A DNA stretch of 29,771 nucleotides from an uncultured Paracoccaceae bacterium (GTDB lineage Bacteria > Pseudomonadota > Alphaproteobacteria > Rhodobacterales > Rhodobacteraceae): contig CAJXHQ010000001.1 of the NCBI GenBank assembly GCA_913054485.1, positions 1 through 29,771 of the forward strand, read 5' to 3'. A program made the position numbers and the translations under genes. Each line of letters begins with the position of its first letter. The stretch's first letter is position 1. Below the pieces are notes generated by a model, which was not told where the DNA came from, searched no databases, and saw only the letters and a list, made by a program, of their open reading frames with translations. Below are positions 8,149 through 16,269 of this stretch, piece by piece.

Positions 8149-10185
8149 ATGGTACAGAACAACAAAGTACTGACGGTTTCATACGGCACATTTTCCTGCA
8201 CGCTGGAAGGGTTTGAAGACTCTTTTGGCACGATGAAAGTGATTGCGGAATACTTCCGCGACCTGGCCGCAGATGACCGTTACTTCGGCGCTGAACCGCC
8301 GCAACCGGACGCCGATGTGCTGGCCCGCATCGCCCAGCGCGAGATCGCCCGCCAGGTCGAAGCCCGTGCCGACGGCGAGGGCGTGCACCTGCGTGCAGCA
8401 ACAGCTGCCCTTCCGGCCGCCGCTGCCGCGCCTGCACCGGCAGAACCGGCCGCTGAAGCACCCGCTGAGACAGCCCCGGCACAACCGGCACCCCAACCGG
8501 CCCCGGCCGAAGCAGAGCCTGCTCAGGCACCTGAAGTTGAGGCCGCTGAAACCCGGGTTGCAGAGACTGCCACCCCGGCAGAGCCCGAAACACCTGTTGA
8601 GCCCGCCCTCCAGCCGGATCCCGAACCCCTTGCCGGGCGCGAGCCGGAGTCTGAGCCTGCGCCTGTGGCCGTGGACGCTGAAGAGGTGGAAGCCGAGGCG
8701 GAAGACACCCTGATCGAAGACGTGGCCGAACCCGCTCCGCAAGGGACCGCGCCCGCCGCCGACAGCATCGCCGCCAAATTGCAGCGCATTCGTGATGTGG
8801 TTGCCCGCGGCACGGCCGGGACGCAGGAGGAATACTCCGAAGACGAACACGCAGATGCCTTTCTGGAAGACGCCGCTGGTGATATTTCGCAGGCCCTGGG
8901 CGAGACCGGCTCTGAGACGGACGCACAAGACCCCGCCGAAGACCGCGAAGACGACATCGCCTGGACGCTCGACCACCTGGATCTGACAGGCACCAGCAGC
9001 GCGGCCGAGGAAGCGGAGGCTGATGAAGCGGAAGAAGCAGAAGACAGCCTGTTCGGCGGCCTTGACGAAGCCGCTGACAGGGACGGGGACGGGGACGCCG
9101 ATAGCTCCAACCTCCTTGCTCCGGAGGAGGCGCCTGCCCCGGAGGCATCTGCACCGGTCGCGCCTGCCCGCCCGGCCAAAGCCCGCATTGTCCGCGTGAA
9201 ACGCGCGCAGATCGACGAAGCCATTGCCTCGGGTGAATTGGAACCGCTGGACGGGGAAGAGCCAGAAGCCCCCGACTCGGATGTCGCTGAACCCATGGCC
9301 GAAGGTGGCCTCAGCGCGGAAGACGAGGCCGATATGCTGCGCGAGCTCGCTGCGGTTGAAGCCGAGTTGCGCAGCACCGGTGATGACAGTGCCGCCGGCC
9401 TGGCAGAGCTGGATGACCTTGCTGAGGCGGGTGACGGGGACGAAGCCCCCGGCGGCGGGACCGATGTGCCGGACCACCCGGCCGGTGCGCCGCAGGAAGA
9501 GGCCCAGGAGAACGATATCAGCCGGCTGATGGCCGCTGCCGACGAAAAGCTTGGCACCGCCGAAAGCGAGAACTCGCGCGAGACCTACAGCCGCCTGCGG
9601 GCCGCCGTGGCCGCCGCCGAAGCGGAACGTGCGGCTGGCGGCTCACACGGCTCTGGCGACGAGGAAGACATCTACCGCGATGATCCGGCCAGCGTGGTGC
9701 GTCCGCGCCGCCCGGCCGCTGCGGCTGGCCGAAGCCCGCGCCGTCCCGAGCCGGACGCACGCCCTGCGCCGTTGAAACTGGTGGCGGAACAACGCGTTGA
9801 TTCCCCGGAAACCGAAGTCGCCGCCGCAGGCCCTGTGCGCCCGCGCCGCATCTCCTCCTTCCGCGCAGAGGAGGCCGAGCTCGACAGTCACGGGATCGAG
9901 GGCGGCTTTGCTGCTTATGCCGAAGAAAGCGGTGCAGTGGAACTGCACGAGCTGCTGGAAGCCGCCGCGTCTTACATGAGCTTTGTTGAAGGGCGCGAGC
10001 AGTTCTCCCGGCCGCAGCTGATGAACAAGGTTCAGCAGCTTAGCAGCACGGATTTCAACCGCGAAGACGGGCTGCGTTCCTTCGGTCTGCTGCTGCGTGA
10101 AGGCAAGATCGAGCGCACCAACAGCGGACGCTTCACCGCTTCAGGCGACATCGGCTTCCGCCCTGGAGAACGCGCCGCAGGCTGA
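8149..10185 (+). CDS. Large acidic Ala/Glu-rich protein of unknown function
   Basis: This is a 678-residue protein that I do not recognise by function. The first 60 residues (MVQNNKVLTVSYGTFSCTLEGF, then MKVIAEYFRDLAADDRYFGAEPPQPDA) look compact and conserved in style. Residues of about 75-570 are a low-complexity Ala/Glu/Pro/Asp-rich, strongly acidic and probably disordered region, with basic islands such as RPAKARIVRVKRAQIDEA. The last 100 residues (ELHELLEAAASYMSFVEGRE, SRPQLMNKVQQLSS, DGLRSFGLLLREGKIERT, GRFTASGDIGFRP) read like a folded winged-helix-type domain. There is no signal peptide or membrane segment, so it is probably cytoplasmic. The frame is open to 8071, but the ATG at 8149 has a good ribosome binding site (GAGGA at 8134-8138). 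It ends at a strong terminator. Confidence 0.85.
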   Translation: MVQNNKVLTVSYGTFSCTLEGFEDSFGTMKVIAEYFRDLAADDRYFGAEPPQPDADVLARIAQREIARQVEARADGEGVHLRAATAALPAAAAAPAPAEPAAEAPAETAPAQPAPQPAPAEAEPAQAPEVEAAETRVAETATPAEPETPVEPALQPDPEPLAGREPESEPAPVAVDAEEVEAEAEDTLIEDVAEPAPQGTAPAADSIAAKLQRIRDVVARGTAGTQEEYSEDEHADAFLEDAAGDISQALGETGSETDAQDPAEDREDDIAWTLDHLDLTGTSSAAEEAEADEAEEAEDSLFGGLDEAADRDGDGDADSSNLLAPEEAPAPEASAPVAPARPAKARIVRVKRAQIDEAIASGELEPLDGEEPEAPDSDVAEPMAEGGLSAEDEADMLRELAAVEAELRSTGDDSAAGLAELDDLAEAGDGDEAPGGGTDVPDHPAGAPQEEAQENDISRLMAAADEKLGTAESENSRETYSRLRAAVAAAEAERAAGGSHGSGDEEDIYRDDPASVVRPRRPAAAAGRSPRRPEPDARPAPLKLVAEQRVDSPETEVAAAGPVRPRRISSFRAEEAELDSHGIEGGFAAYAEESGAVELHELLEAAASYMSFVEGREQFSRPQLMNKVQQLSSTDFNREDGLRSFGLLLREGKIERTNSGRFTASGDIGFRPGERAAG

Positions 10186-10210
10186 CAATCCGCAATTCAC
10201 CTCCTAAATA

Positions 10211-10234
10211 GGCAGGCCTCCGGGCCTGCCTTTT
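10211..10234 (+). terminator. Rho-independent terminator after the acidic protein
   Basis: GGCAGGCC (10211-10218), loop TCCG and GGCCTGCC (10223-10230) form a perfect 8-bp GC-rich stem followed by TTTT. It lies 25 nt after the stop codon and between two convergent genes. Confidence 0.93.
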
Positions 10235-10274
10235 GCGTTGCTGGTTGCTGCGCCGAAATCGGGCAGTGGAGCGC

Positions 10275-12044
10275 TCAGCCCGCCTCCGCGCCGGCCGGAA
10301 GACCAGCCGCTTTCAGGGCGGCGGCGAATCTGTCCCACCCTTCGGCATTGCGGAAGTGAGTGGCACCGCGCAGATCCGCGAGAGACAGGCCCGTCAGCTG
10401 CGCCTGCGCATCCCTCAGGGACTGCCGAGCGGTATCTGCATCGCCTGCCTGCTGCGCGCAGGCGGCTTTCCAGGCCAGCGTCAGGTGGTTAGGTGTGCCC
10501 ACATGGCGGTAAGCCTCCAGCCCTTCGGCATATTTCCCGGCACAGAAATGCGCGCGGCCCAGGTGCGCCCAGAAACGTTCCGGGTGGAACGGGTTGAGGC
10601 GCATGGCCTTCCGGATCCACTCTGCGCCCTCTTCGGGCTGGCCCAGCCAGGTCAGGATCTCGCCCTGCTGCACCACAATGAGATCATCATTGGGGTTCAG
10701 TGTCACCGCGCGCTCCTGGTGGAAAGCAGCCTTGTCGAATTCGCCGTAAAGCAGGCTCACTGCGGCCAGAATCCGGTGCACGTCGCTGTCGTTCTCGTCC
10801 AGCGCCAGCGCCTTGTGCAGTTCCGCCTCGATAAGCGGGATCAGCGCGTCCCGGTCCTCCACGTAGCCGTTGGCCCAAGCCTGCCCAAGGACGCAACCCC
10901 GCCAAGCGTGGGCATGGGCATAACCGGGATCCAGCTCTATCGCCTTGTCGAGCAAGACCTGCGCGCGCGCATTGTCCTCAGGGTTGCTGCGGTGGTGCAG
11001 CACTTTGCCGGTGATCACCGCCTCAAACGCCGCCATATTCCCGGGCGGTTTGCGCGCAGCGCTTTTACGCACCGCGGCTTCCAGCCGGCCGGGCACAACC
11101 GAGGCGATGGTCTGTGTGACCTCATCCTGGATGTCAAAGATGTCTTCAATATTCCGGTCGTATTTCTCGGCCCAGATGTGATTGTCACTGGCCGCGTCGA
11201 TCAGCTGCACGGTGATGCGCAGCCGGTTGCCAGCCTTTCGCACCGAGCCTTCTACGACGTATTTCGCCCCCGCCTTCCGGGCCAGCTCCGGCACGCTGAG
11301 GCTGCTGCCTTTCAAGGCGAAACTGGTGGTGCGTGAGATCACGGTCAGGCCGTGAAAACGGGCGAGTTCCGTGAGCAGATCTTCGGTGATGCCATCGGTG
11401 AAGAATTCCTGCTCAGGGTCGCCCGACATATTCTCAAACGGCAGCACCAGGATAGACGGGAAGCTATCAGAAGCATCAGCTTTGGACATCTCGACCGGCA
11501 TGCCGCCCGCATCCCCCTGCCCTTGCACCCAGCGCCAGACACGCAGGGGTTCCGAGATGTTCTTCACATATTGCTCGCCGCAGTCTTGCAGCCGCACCAG
11601 CATGCGGCCGCAGATCTCATTCCTGACCTTGTCCGAGAGCGCAATGCCGCCGGGATCGGCCAGCGCCTGCAGACGAGCGGCGATATTCACCCCATCGCCG
11701 AAAATGTCGTCATCGGCCACGATCACCTCGCCGATATTGATGCCGACGCGCAAAAGCATCTTCTGGCCGTCCGGCAGGCCGGCGTTGCGCTCGGCCATGC
11801 CCATCTGCACCTCGATGGAGCTTTCCACGGCTGCAACCGCACTGGAGTATTCGATGAGGATGGAATCACCTGCCCCGCCAACGATACGCCCGCCAAATTT
11901 CTTCACCAGCGGCGCCCAGAGATCGCGCCGGTGCGCCCGCATGGTGGCCAGCGTGCCGGCCTCATCCGCCTCCATCAGGCGCGAATAGGCCACGACATCC
12001 GCCGCCACGATGGCGGCCAGTCTGCGTTGGGTTTCGAGAGACAT
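10275..12044 (-). CDS. Class III adenylate/guanylate cyclase with TolB-like and TPR regions
   Basis: This is a 589-residue cytoplasmic signalling protein. The N-terminal cyclase homology domain (residues 1-175) shows the metal-binding aspartates in AAIVAADVVAYSRLM (D16) and GGAGDSILIEY (D60), the segment GINIGEVIVADDDIFGDG and the NxxxR element VNIAARL, so the catalytic set looks intact. Residues of about 200-320 match the region usually found after such cyclases: PSILVLPFENMSGDPEQEFFTDGITEDLLTEL, KAGAKYVVEGSVRKAG and QLIDAASDNHIWAEKYDR. Residues of about 345-560 form TPR-like helical repeats (AIELDPGYAHAHAWRG, AVTLNPNDDLIVVQQGE, AMRLNPFHPERFWAHLG). It makes cAMP or cGMP in response to an unknown input sensed through the C-terminal half. 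No membrane segment is visible. It stands alone at the edge of the accessory block. Confidence 0.92.
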   Translation of the reverse strand: MSLETQRRLAAIVAADVVAYSRLMEADEAGTLATMRAHRRDLWAPLVKKFGGRIVGGAGDSILIEYSSAVAAVESSIEVQMGMAERNAGLPDGQKMLLRVGINIGEVIVADDDIFGDGVNIAARLQALADPGGIALSDKVRNEICGRMLVRLQDCGEQYVKNISEPLRVWRWVQGQGDAGGMPVEMSKADASDSFPSILVLPFENMSGDPEQEFFTDGITEDLLTELARFHGLTVISRTTSFALKGSSLSVPELARKAGAKYVVEGSVRKAGNRLRITVQLIDAASDNHIWAEKYDRNIEDIFDIQDEVTQTIASVVPGRLEAAVRKSAARKPPGNMAAFEAVITGKVLHHRSNPEDNARAQVLLDKAIELDPGYAHAHAWRGCVLGQAWANGYVEDRDALIPLIEAELHKALALDENDSDVHRILAAVSLLYGEFDKAAFHQERAVTLNPNDDLIVVQQGEILTWLGQPEEGAEWIRKAMRLNPFHPERFWAHLGRAHFCAGKYAEGLEAYRHVGTPNHLTLAWKAACAQQAGDADTARQSLRDAQAQLTGLSLADLRGATHFRNAEGWDRFAAALKAAGLPAGAEAG

Positions 12045-12327
12045 GCCCGGATGGTAGCGCCGCCAGGCCAGATATCCACGGGTGGAAGATCAGCAGGTGA
12101 CCTTCCGGTCTGGCCGACATTTGTAATAGCAGCCGTACACCGAATGCGCAGAGAACGCTCTGAAAGCGCCCAAACTGTCGAATGCTGCGGACTGCACCGA
12201 TGTCTGCTTCGGGCACCAGGTGCCAACACCGCATGGCACATGTGGCGACATCTGGTTGCGTCACATCACGACCGCAGTCCGTGAGCCTCGGCATCCGCTT
12301 TTGGATTTTGCAAAATCAAAGTGGCTC

Positions 12328-12429
12328 CTAGAGGATGATGTAGAAGACGACAAAAGCCACTGTGGTGAAGAAAAGGTATCGCACCACCACGCGGGAGGTG
12401 ATCAAAGTGAACGCTTCCCACGGTGTCAT
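12328..12429 (-). pseudogene. Short membrane ORF, possibly truncated start of a sterol-desaturase-like gene
   Basis: From the ATG at 12429 the minus strand encodes 33 residues beginning MTPWEAFTLITSRVVVRY and ending in the hydrophobic run FFTTVAFVVFYIIL before TAG. The pattern resembles the first membrane helix of fatty-acid hydroxylase/sterol desaturase proteins, where a charged loop and His boxes would follow. Here the frame stops. There is no clear ribosome binding site. It could also be a genuine small membrane protein. Confidence 0.35.
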
Positions 12430-12615
12430 GTTCGTTGGAAAGATATCGGTCGTAACTCTAGCGTCCGGATGACGCGTCTTATGTCGAATTCATGCGATTA
12501 GTGGGTTAAAAAAGCACGAATGAATTTCTGTCGAAAGAAATATGGTTCTATTATGAAGCATGGCCAACAGGGCCTAATCTGACCCGGGGGGCTCATGCAC
12601 TTCAGCCTGTCCCGT

Positions 12616-12740
12616 TCAATAGAGATCTGACAAAAGCTCCTGCGCTTCGGTCTGGTCCAAGGGGCTGAACGGTGCCACGTCGGGCGCATAACTGCGTCAA
12701 GGCCGCCGTGCCACCGATCTGGACGCAGATGGGACCCGAG
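12616..12740 (-). pseudogene. Probable frameshifted C-terminal gene fragment
   Basis: One minus frame ends in SYAPDVAPFSPLDQTEAQEL and, five codons later, a stop at 12616-12618. This reads like a natural protein C-terminus. An adjacent frame, one base off, gives GPICVQIGGTAALTQ just upstream. Joining the two at about 12692 gives a smooth coding sequence, so a decayed gene is likely. The family was not recognised. It abuts the LysR gene end. Confidence 0.3.
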
Positions 12741-12743
12741 AAA

Positions 12744-13655
12744 TCAGGAGACGATATCCAGGTTCGGGTGATCGTTTACAAATTGCTCGAAGTAGTCGGC
12801 GAATGTGCTAACCACGGGGGGCAACTGCTCGTAAGGCGGGTAAAACAGGGTCAGCCACAGCCAGGGTATCGACCAGCCCGGCAGAACCTCCACAACGCGG
12901 CCCGAGGACAGCCCGGCACTGGTGATGAAATCGGGCAGGACGCAGATGCCCTCTCCGGCCAGGGCCAGCGCGTACAAGAAATCTCCGTTGTTCGAGATCA
13001 CTTTGGTTCCTGCACGGACAGCGCGTTTTTTGTCAGACTGGCGCAAGTCCCAAAGCTCCGCAGCACCCTGGGCGCTGTATGACATCAGCAGGTCTCGGTT
13101 CAGATCATCGGGATGCAAGGGGGTGGGGACACGCTCGAACAGGGACGGGGCCGCGACACAGCGGCGGGGAACCTCGCACAGCTTGCGCCAGATCGTTGAT
13201 TTGTCAGTTGGCGGACCGGACACGCGAATGGCAAGGTCGCAGTTTTCCTCGATCACATCGAGCAGCGTGTCGGTAAAATTGATCTCGACCGAGATGTTCG
13301 GAAAGGCGAGCCGGAAACCAGCGACGACCTGGGGCAGCAAGGCCACGCCCAACGAGACAGGTGCCGTCAGCCGCAATTGCCCTTGGTCCGGACGAATGGC
13401 GCGCTGCAGGTCTTCGGTGACCTCTTCAAAGCCTTCAAGCAGCGGCCGGTAGCGCGCCAGAACCATCGCACCCGCGCTGGTCAGCGCCACTTGCCGCGTC
13501 GTGCGCACCAGCAGTTGCGCGCCAAGATCCTGTTCCAGTTGAGAAATGATGCGTGTGACCGAGGCCGGGGCCAGTCCCAGCTCACGCGCAGCATGGGTGA
13601 AGCTTTTGAGATCGGACACAGCGCGCAGGACACGGATCGGCTTTAGCTCAATCAT
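12744..13655 (-). CDS. LysR-family transcriptional regulator
   Basis: This is a 303-residue LysR-type regulator. The N-terminal winged helix-turn-helix (residues 1-60) contains IRVLRAVSDLKSFTHAARELG, then APASVTRIISQLEQDLGAQLL and VRTTRQVALTSAG. Residues of about 90-295 form the type 2 periplasmic-binding-like effector domain (GQLRLTAPVSLGVALLPQVV, ENCDLAIRVSGPPTD, LALAGEGICVLPDF). The CrgA/DsdC-like sub-type is plausible. It is transcribed away from the ring-cleaving dioxygenase across a 113-nt gap, the classic arrangement for a LysR protein controlling its divergent neighbour in response to a small aromatic or quinone ligand. Ligand identity is inference only. Confidence 0.93.
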   Translation of the reverse strand: MIELKPIRVLRAVSDLKSFTHAARELGLAPASVTRIISQLEQDLGAQLLVRTTRQVALTSAGAMVLARYRPLLEGFEEVTEDLQRAIRPDQGQLRLTAPVSLGVALLPQVVAGFRLAFPNISVEINFTDTLLDVIEENCDLAIRVSGPPTDKSTIWRKLCEVPRRCVAAPSLFERVPTPLHPDDLNRDLLMSYSAQGAAELWDLRQSDKKRAVRAGTKVISNNGDFLYALALAGEGICVLPDFITSAGLSSGRVVEVLPGWSIPWLWLTLFYPPYEQLPPVVSTFADYFEQFVNDHPNLDIVS

Positions 13656-13679
13656 GCGGGGCCCATTATTCTGTTTTCA

Positions 13680-13721
13680 TCAACAATATAGATACATCGT
13701 TGGCTATTCACTTCAACAATA
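13680..13721. promoter_or_regulatory. Repeated TCAACAATA motif in the divergent LysR/dioxygenase promoter region
   Basis: TCAACAATA occurs at 13680-13688 and again at 13713-13721, 33 bp apart (about three helical turns), in the AT-rich gap between the LysR gene and the dioxygenase. A partial inverted element (CGTTGG near 13698) lies between them. Placement and spacing fit recognition and activation sites for the divergent LysR protein. Confidence 0.45.
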
Positions 13722-13768
13722 GGAATGCCATTTGTGATCCAACGCAATCAAACGCCGAGGAACACAGG

Positions 13769-14704
13769 ATGATCAAGGACATCAAAGGTCTGCACCACGT
13801 CACATCCATGGCGGCAGACGCCAACACGAACAACGACTTCTTCACCCACACGCTGGGACTGCGCCGCGTGAAAAAGACCGTCAATTTTGACGCGCCTGAC
13901 GTCTATCACCTCTACTATGGCGACGAGACTGGCACGCCGGGTTCGGTGATGACCTATTTCCCGTTTGGTCAGATGCCCAAGGGCCGTCGCGGGGCGGGCG
14001 AGGTTGGCACAACCGAATTCGCCGTGCCGACAGGCAGCCTGCGCTTCTGGCGCGATCATTTGGCCGCGAAAGGTGTAACCGGCCTGGCCGAAGGCACCGC
14101 ATTCGGCGAGAAGCGACTGGCCTTTGACGGCCCGGACGGCGACGGGTTCGCGCTGGTGGAAAGCGATGCGCGGGGCCGGTCCGCATGGACGGGCGGCGGC
14201 ATTGGCGATGACACGGGCGTCTTTGGCTTCCGGGGTGCACGCTTTGCCCTGCGCGAGGTGGATGCCACAGCCGAGCTTCTGGGCTTCATGGGATACCAGA
14301 AAGCCGAAACCGAGGGCGATGTCACCCGTTTTGTGATCGAAGGCGGCAACGCGGCCGACACCATCGATGTTGAGCGTCTTTCAAACGCGGCACCCACGGC
14401 GGATCAGGGTACGGGGTCGGTGCATCACATCGCCTTTGCCGTCGATGACCGGGCCGCACAACTGCGCGTGCGTCAGGCGCTGATGGATACCGGGTATCAG
14501 GTCACGCCCGTGATCGACCGCGACTATTTTTGGGCGATCTATTTCCGGACACCGGGCGGTGTGCTCTTTGAGATTGCCACCAACGAACCGGGCTTTGATC
14601 GGGACGAAGATACGGCGCATCTGGGCCAGGCCCTCAAGCTGCCGTCCCGCTACGAGCCGCATCGCGACAAGATCGAGGCGCTGTTGCCGCCGATCGCAGC
14701 CTGA
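13769..14704 (+). CDS. Ring-cleaving dioxygenase, VOC superfamily (MhqO/LinE-like)
   Basis: This is a 311-residue two-module vicinal oxygen chelate protein. Module one begins DIKGLHHVTSMAADANTNNDFF with a candidate metal His at residues 9-10. Module two has GTGSVHHIAFAVDD (H219/H220) and FRTPGGVLFEIATNEPGFD (E268), completing the 2-His-1-Glu set for Fe(II). Family members open hydroquinone-type or catechol-type rings, and Bacillus MhqO and the hydroquinone dioxygenase LinE are the nearest named relatives I recognise. The frame is open to 13700, but the ATG at 13769 is preceded by GAGGAA (13757-13762) and starts at the conserved domain edge. Twelve bases after it comes an alpha/beta hydrolase, matching the MhqO-MhqD pairing. 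The exact substrate is unknown. Confidence 0.9.
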   Translation: MIKDIKGLHHVTSMAADANTNNDFFTHTLGLRRVKKTVNFDAPDVYHLYYGDETGTPGSVMTYFPFGQMPKGRRGAGEVGTTEFAVPTGSLRFWRDHLAAKGVTGLAEGTAFGEKRLAFDGPDGDGFALVESDARGRSAWTGGGIGDDTGVFGFRGARFALREVDATAELLGFMGYQKAETEGDVTRFVIEGGNAADTIDVERLSNAAPTADQGTGSVHHIAFAVDDRAAQLRVRQALMDTGYQVTPVIDRDYFWAIYFRTPGGVLFEIATNEPGFDRDEDTAHLGQALKLPSRYEPHRDKIEALLPPIAA

Positions 14705-14715
14705 CGGAGGGCGAT

Positions 14716-15321
14716 ATGTCCACAGACCTGTATACCGCGCAAACGCGGGCGCCGGATGCCGGACGACCTCTGGTCTTTGCCCTGCACGGCACTGGCGGCG
14801 ATGAACATCAGCTCTTTGAACTGGCCGGGCACCTCGTGCCCGGCGGCGGGATCGTCTCGCCGCGCGGGGACGTGTCGGAAATGGGTGCGTCGCGGTTCTT
14901 TCGGCGCACCGGCGAAGGCGTCTATGACATGGAGGATCTTGCGCGGGCGACCGACAAGATGGTTGCCTATGTCGAAGCGCATCGCGCGGCCCATCCCAAT
15001 AGCCCGGTCTATGCCTTTGGCTATTCCAACGGGGCCAATATCCTGGCGTCTGTTCTGCTAAAACGGCCCGATCTGTTTGATCGCGCCGGGCTATTGCACC
15101 CGCTGGTGACGTGGCAGCCGGACGATCAGCCGGGGCTGGCGGGGCGCAAGATCCTTGTCACCGCGGGCAAGCGGGATCCGATCACGCCCTGGCCACTCAG
15201 CGAACAACTGATCGGTTGGTTTGCCGCTCAGGGCGCGCAGGTGACAACCGACATACACGACGGTGGCCACGAGCTGCGTCAAACCGAAATCAATGCTTTG
15301 GCCGCTCATTTCGCGGCCTGA
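14716..15321 (+). CDS. Alpha/beta hydrolase, phospholipase/carboxylesterase (MhqD-like)
   Basis: This is a 201-residue alpha/beta-hydrolase of the short carboxylesterase type. The oxyanion segment LVFALHGTGGDEHQLFEL is near residues 19-36. The nucleophile elbow is FGYSNGAN (S104). The acid is in VTAGKRDPITP (D154) and the base in DGGHEL (H185), so the triad is complete. The protein is cytoplasmic with no signal peptide. GGAGGG at 14705-14710 serves its ATG. It directly follows the dioxygenase, and in Bacillus the same pair (MhqO, MhqD) is induced by hydroquinones and catechols. Hydrolysis of a ring-cleavage product or of an aryl ester is likely, but not shown by sequence. It is convergent with the next LysR gene, with only 6 nt between stops. 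Confidence 0.9.
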   Translation: MSTDLYTAQTRAPDAGRPLVFALHGTGGDEHQLFELAGHLVPGGGIVSPRGDVSEMGASRFFRRTGEGVYDMEDLARATDKMVAYVEAHRAAHPNSPVYAFGYSNGANILASVLLKRPDLFDRAGLLHPLVTWQPDDQPGLAGRKILVTAGKRDPITPWPLSEQLIGWFAAQGAQVTTDIHDGGHELRQTEINALAAHFAA

Positions 15322-15327
15322 GCACAG

Positions 15328-16269
15328 TTAGCGGACGGCATCCTTCAGCGCTTTCAGCGTCGACAGGATCGCCGCCTCGGCCTCAGTCCAATCCATGAAG
15401 GAACGGATATGCGGTTCATTTTCACGCCCCTTCGGACAGGCCACGTAGTAGGCAGTTCCGGTGTCTACGGTCGGTCCAAACGGGCAGACCAGCCGTCCCT
15501 CGCTGAGGGCGCGGTGGGTCAGGAACGCGCGACCCAAGGCGATGCCATTGCCCTCAACGGCGGCGTGCACAACGAAATCCCCCGCCCATCCGTCAAATCG
15601 CAAGAAATGCGCGGTTTCCAGCATCGGCAGGCCTGCCTTTGCAAACCACATCTCCCATTCCGATCTGCCCTGCAAAAGGGTCAGGCTGCCCTCGCTCAGC
15701 AACCGGGCGCGGGTGATGTCCTGCGGTTTGCGAATGTCGAGGTTTTTCAAAAGCTGGGGACTGGCCAGCGGCATCAGAAACTCGTCAAACAGCTTGCGCG
15801 CATAGATCGTGTCAGGCGGCGGAAGCCCATAGCGGATCTCGACGTCAGGGCCATCGTCATTCAATGGATCAATCGGAACATTCGCAGAGATGCTGGTTTC
15901 AAGATCGGGGTGCAGGTCGGAAAACCGCTGCATGCGCGGCATCAGCCAGATCACGATGATCGATGCGATCGTGCTGATCCGGAATCTCTTGCGCTTGGGC
16001 GGACGGACCAGATCGACCGCCTCGCGCAGGTGCCGAAAACTGTCCGCAACGCGGGGGTACAGCAGATGGCCCTCTTCGGTCAGGGTGACCGAGCGCGGCA
16101 GGCGGTTGAACAGAGTGACACCCATATCGGCCTCCAACGCCTTGATCTGCTGGCTGACGGCACCGGGTGTCACCGCCAATTCGTCGGCGGCATTCTTGAA
16201 CGACATCAGCCGTGCGCAGGCCTCAAAGGCCCGCAGTGCATGGAGGGAAGGCAGTCTGCGAAACGGCAT
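15328..16269 (-). CDS. LysR-family transcriptional regulator (GcvA-like)
   Basis: This is a 313-residue LysR-type regulator of the GcvA sub-group. The DNA-binding start is MPFRRLPSLHALRAFEACAR, then MSFKNAADELAVTPGAVSQQ, IKALEADMGVTLFNRLPRSV and TLTEEGHLLYPRVADSF. An effector domain follows (STIASIIVIWLMPRMQRF, DDGPDVEIRYGLPPPDT, GNGIALGRAFLTHRALSEG). The frame is open to 16350, but the GcvA-type N-terminus begins at the ATG at 16269. A perfect palindrome lies 14-38 nt upstream of that codon and strongly suggests autoregulation. It is divergent from the XapX-to-IorB run, which it probably controls. Confidence 0.92.
   Translation of the reverse strand: MPFRRLPSLHALRAFEACARLMSFKNAADELAVTPGAVSQQIKALEADMGVTLFNRLPRSVTLTEEGHLLYPRVADSFRHLREAVDLVRPPKRKRFRISTIASIIVIWLMPRMQRFSDLHPDLETSISANVPIDPLNDDGPDVEIRYGLPPPDTIYARKLFDEFLMPLASPQLLKNLDIRKPQDITRARLLSEGSLTLLQGRSEWEMWFAKAGLPMLETAHFLRFDGWAGDFVVHAAVEGNGIALGRAFLTHRALSEGRLVCPFGPTVDTGTAYYVACPKGRENEPHIRSFMDWTEAEAAILSTLKALKDAVR

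Larger units (their letters stand above)
12045..12743. other. Gene-poor boundary stretch with probable gene relics
   Basis: About 700 bp without a convincing intact gene. It holds a 33-codon membrane-protein start (12328-12429, minus) and a probable frameshifted gene end (12616-12740, minus), plus an AT-richer patch near 12490-12560. Small open frames such as 12220-12501 (plus) have basic, Cys/His-scattered translations that look random. No tRNA, integrase or IS end is seen. Confidence 0.55.

Noticed and set aside
8179..9557. Long antisense frames (432 and 344 residues) in the acidic protein gene
   Set aside because: Both are Ser/Gly/Arg/Ala low-complexity products created by the repetitive Glu/Ala codons of the sense strand.
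12220..12501. 93-residue plus-strand ORF in the left boundary stretch
   Set aside because: The composition looks random, with no ribosome binding site. The antisense 33-residue membrane ORF is the more protein-like reading of the same DNA.
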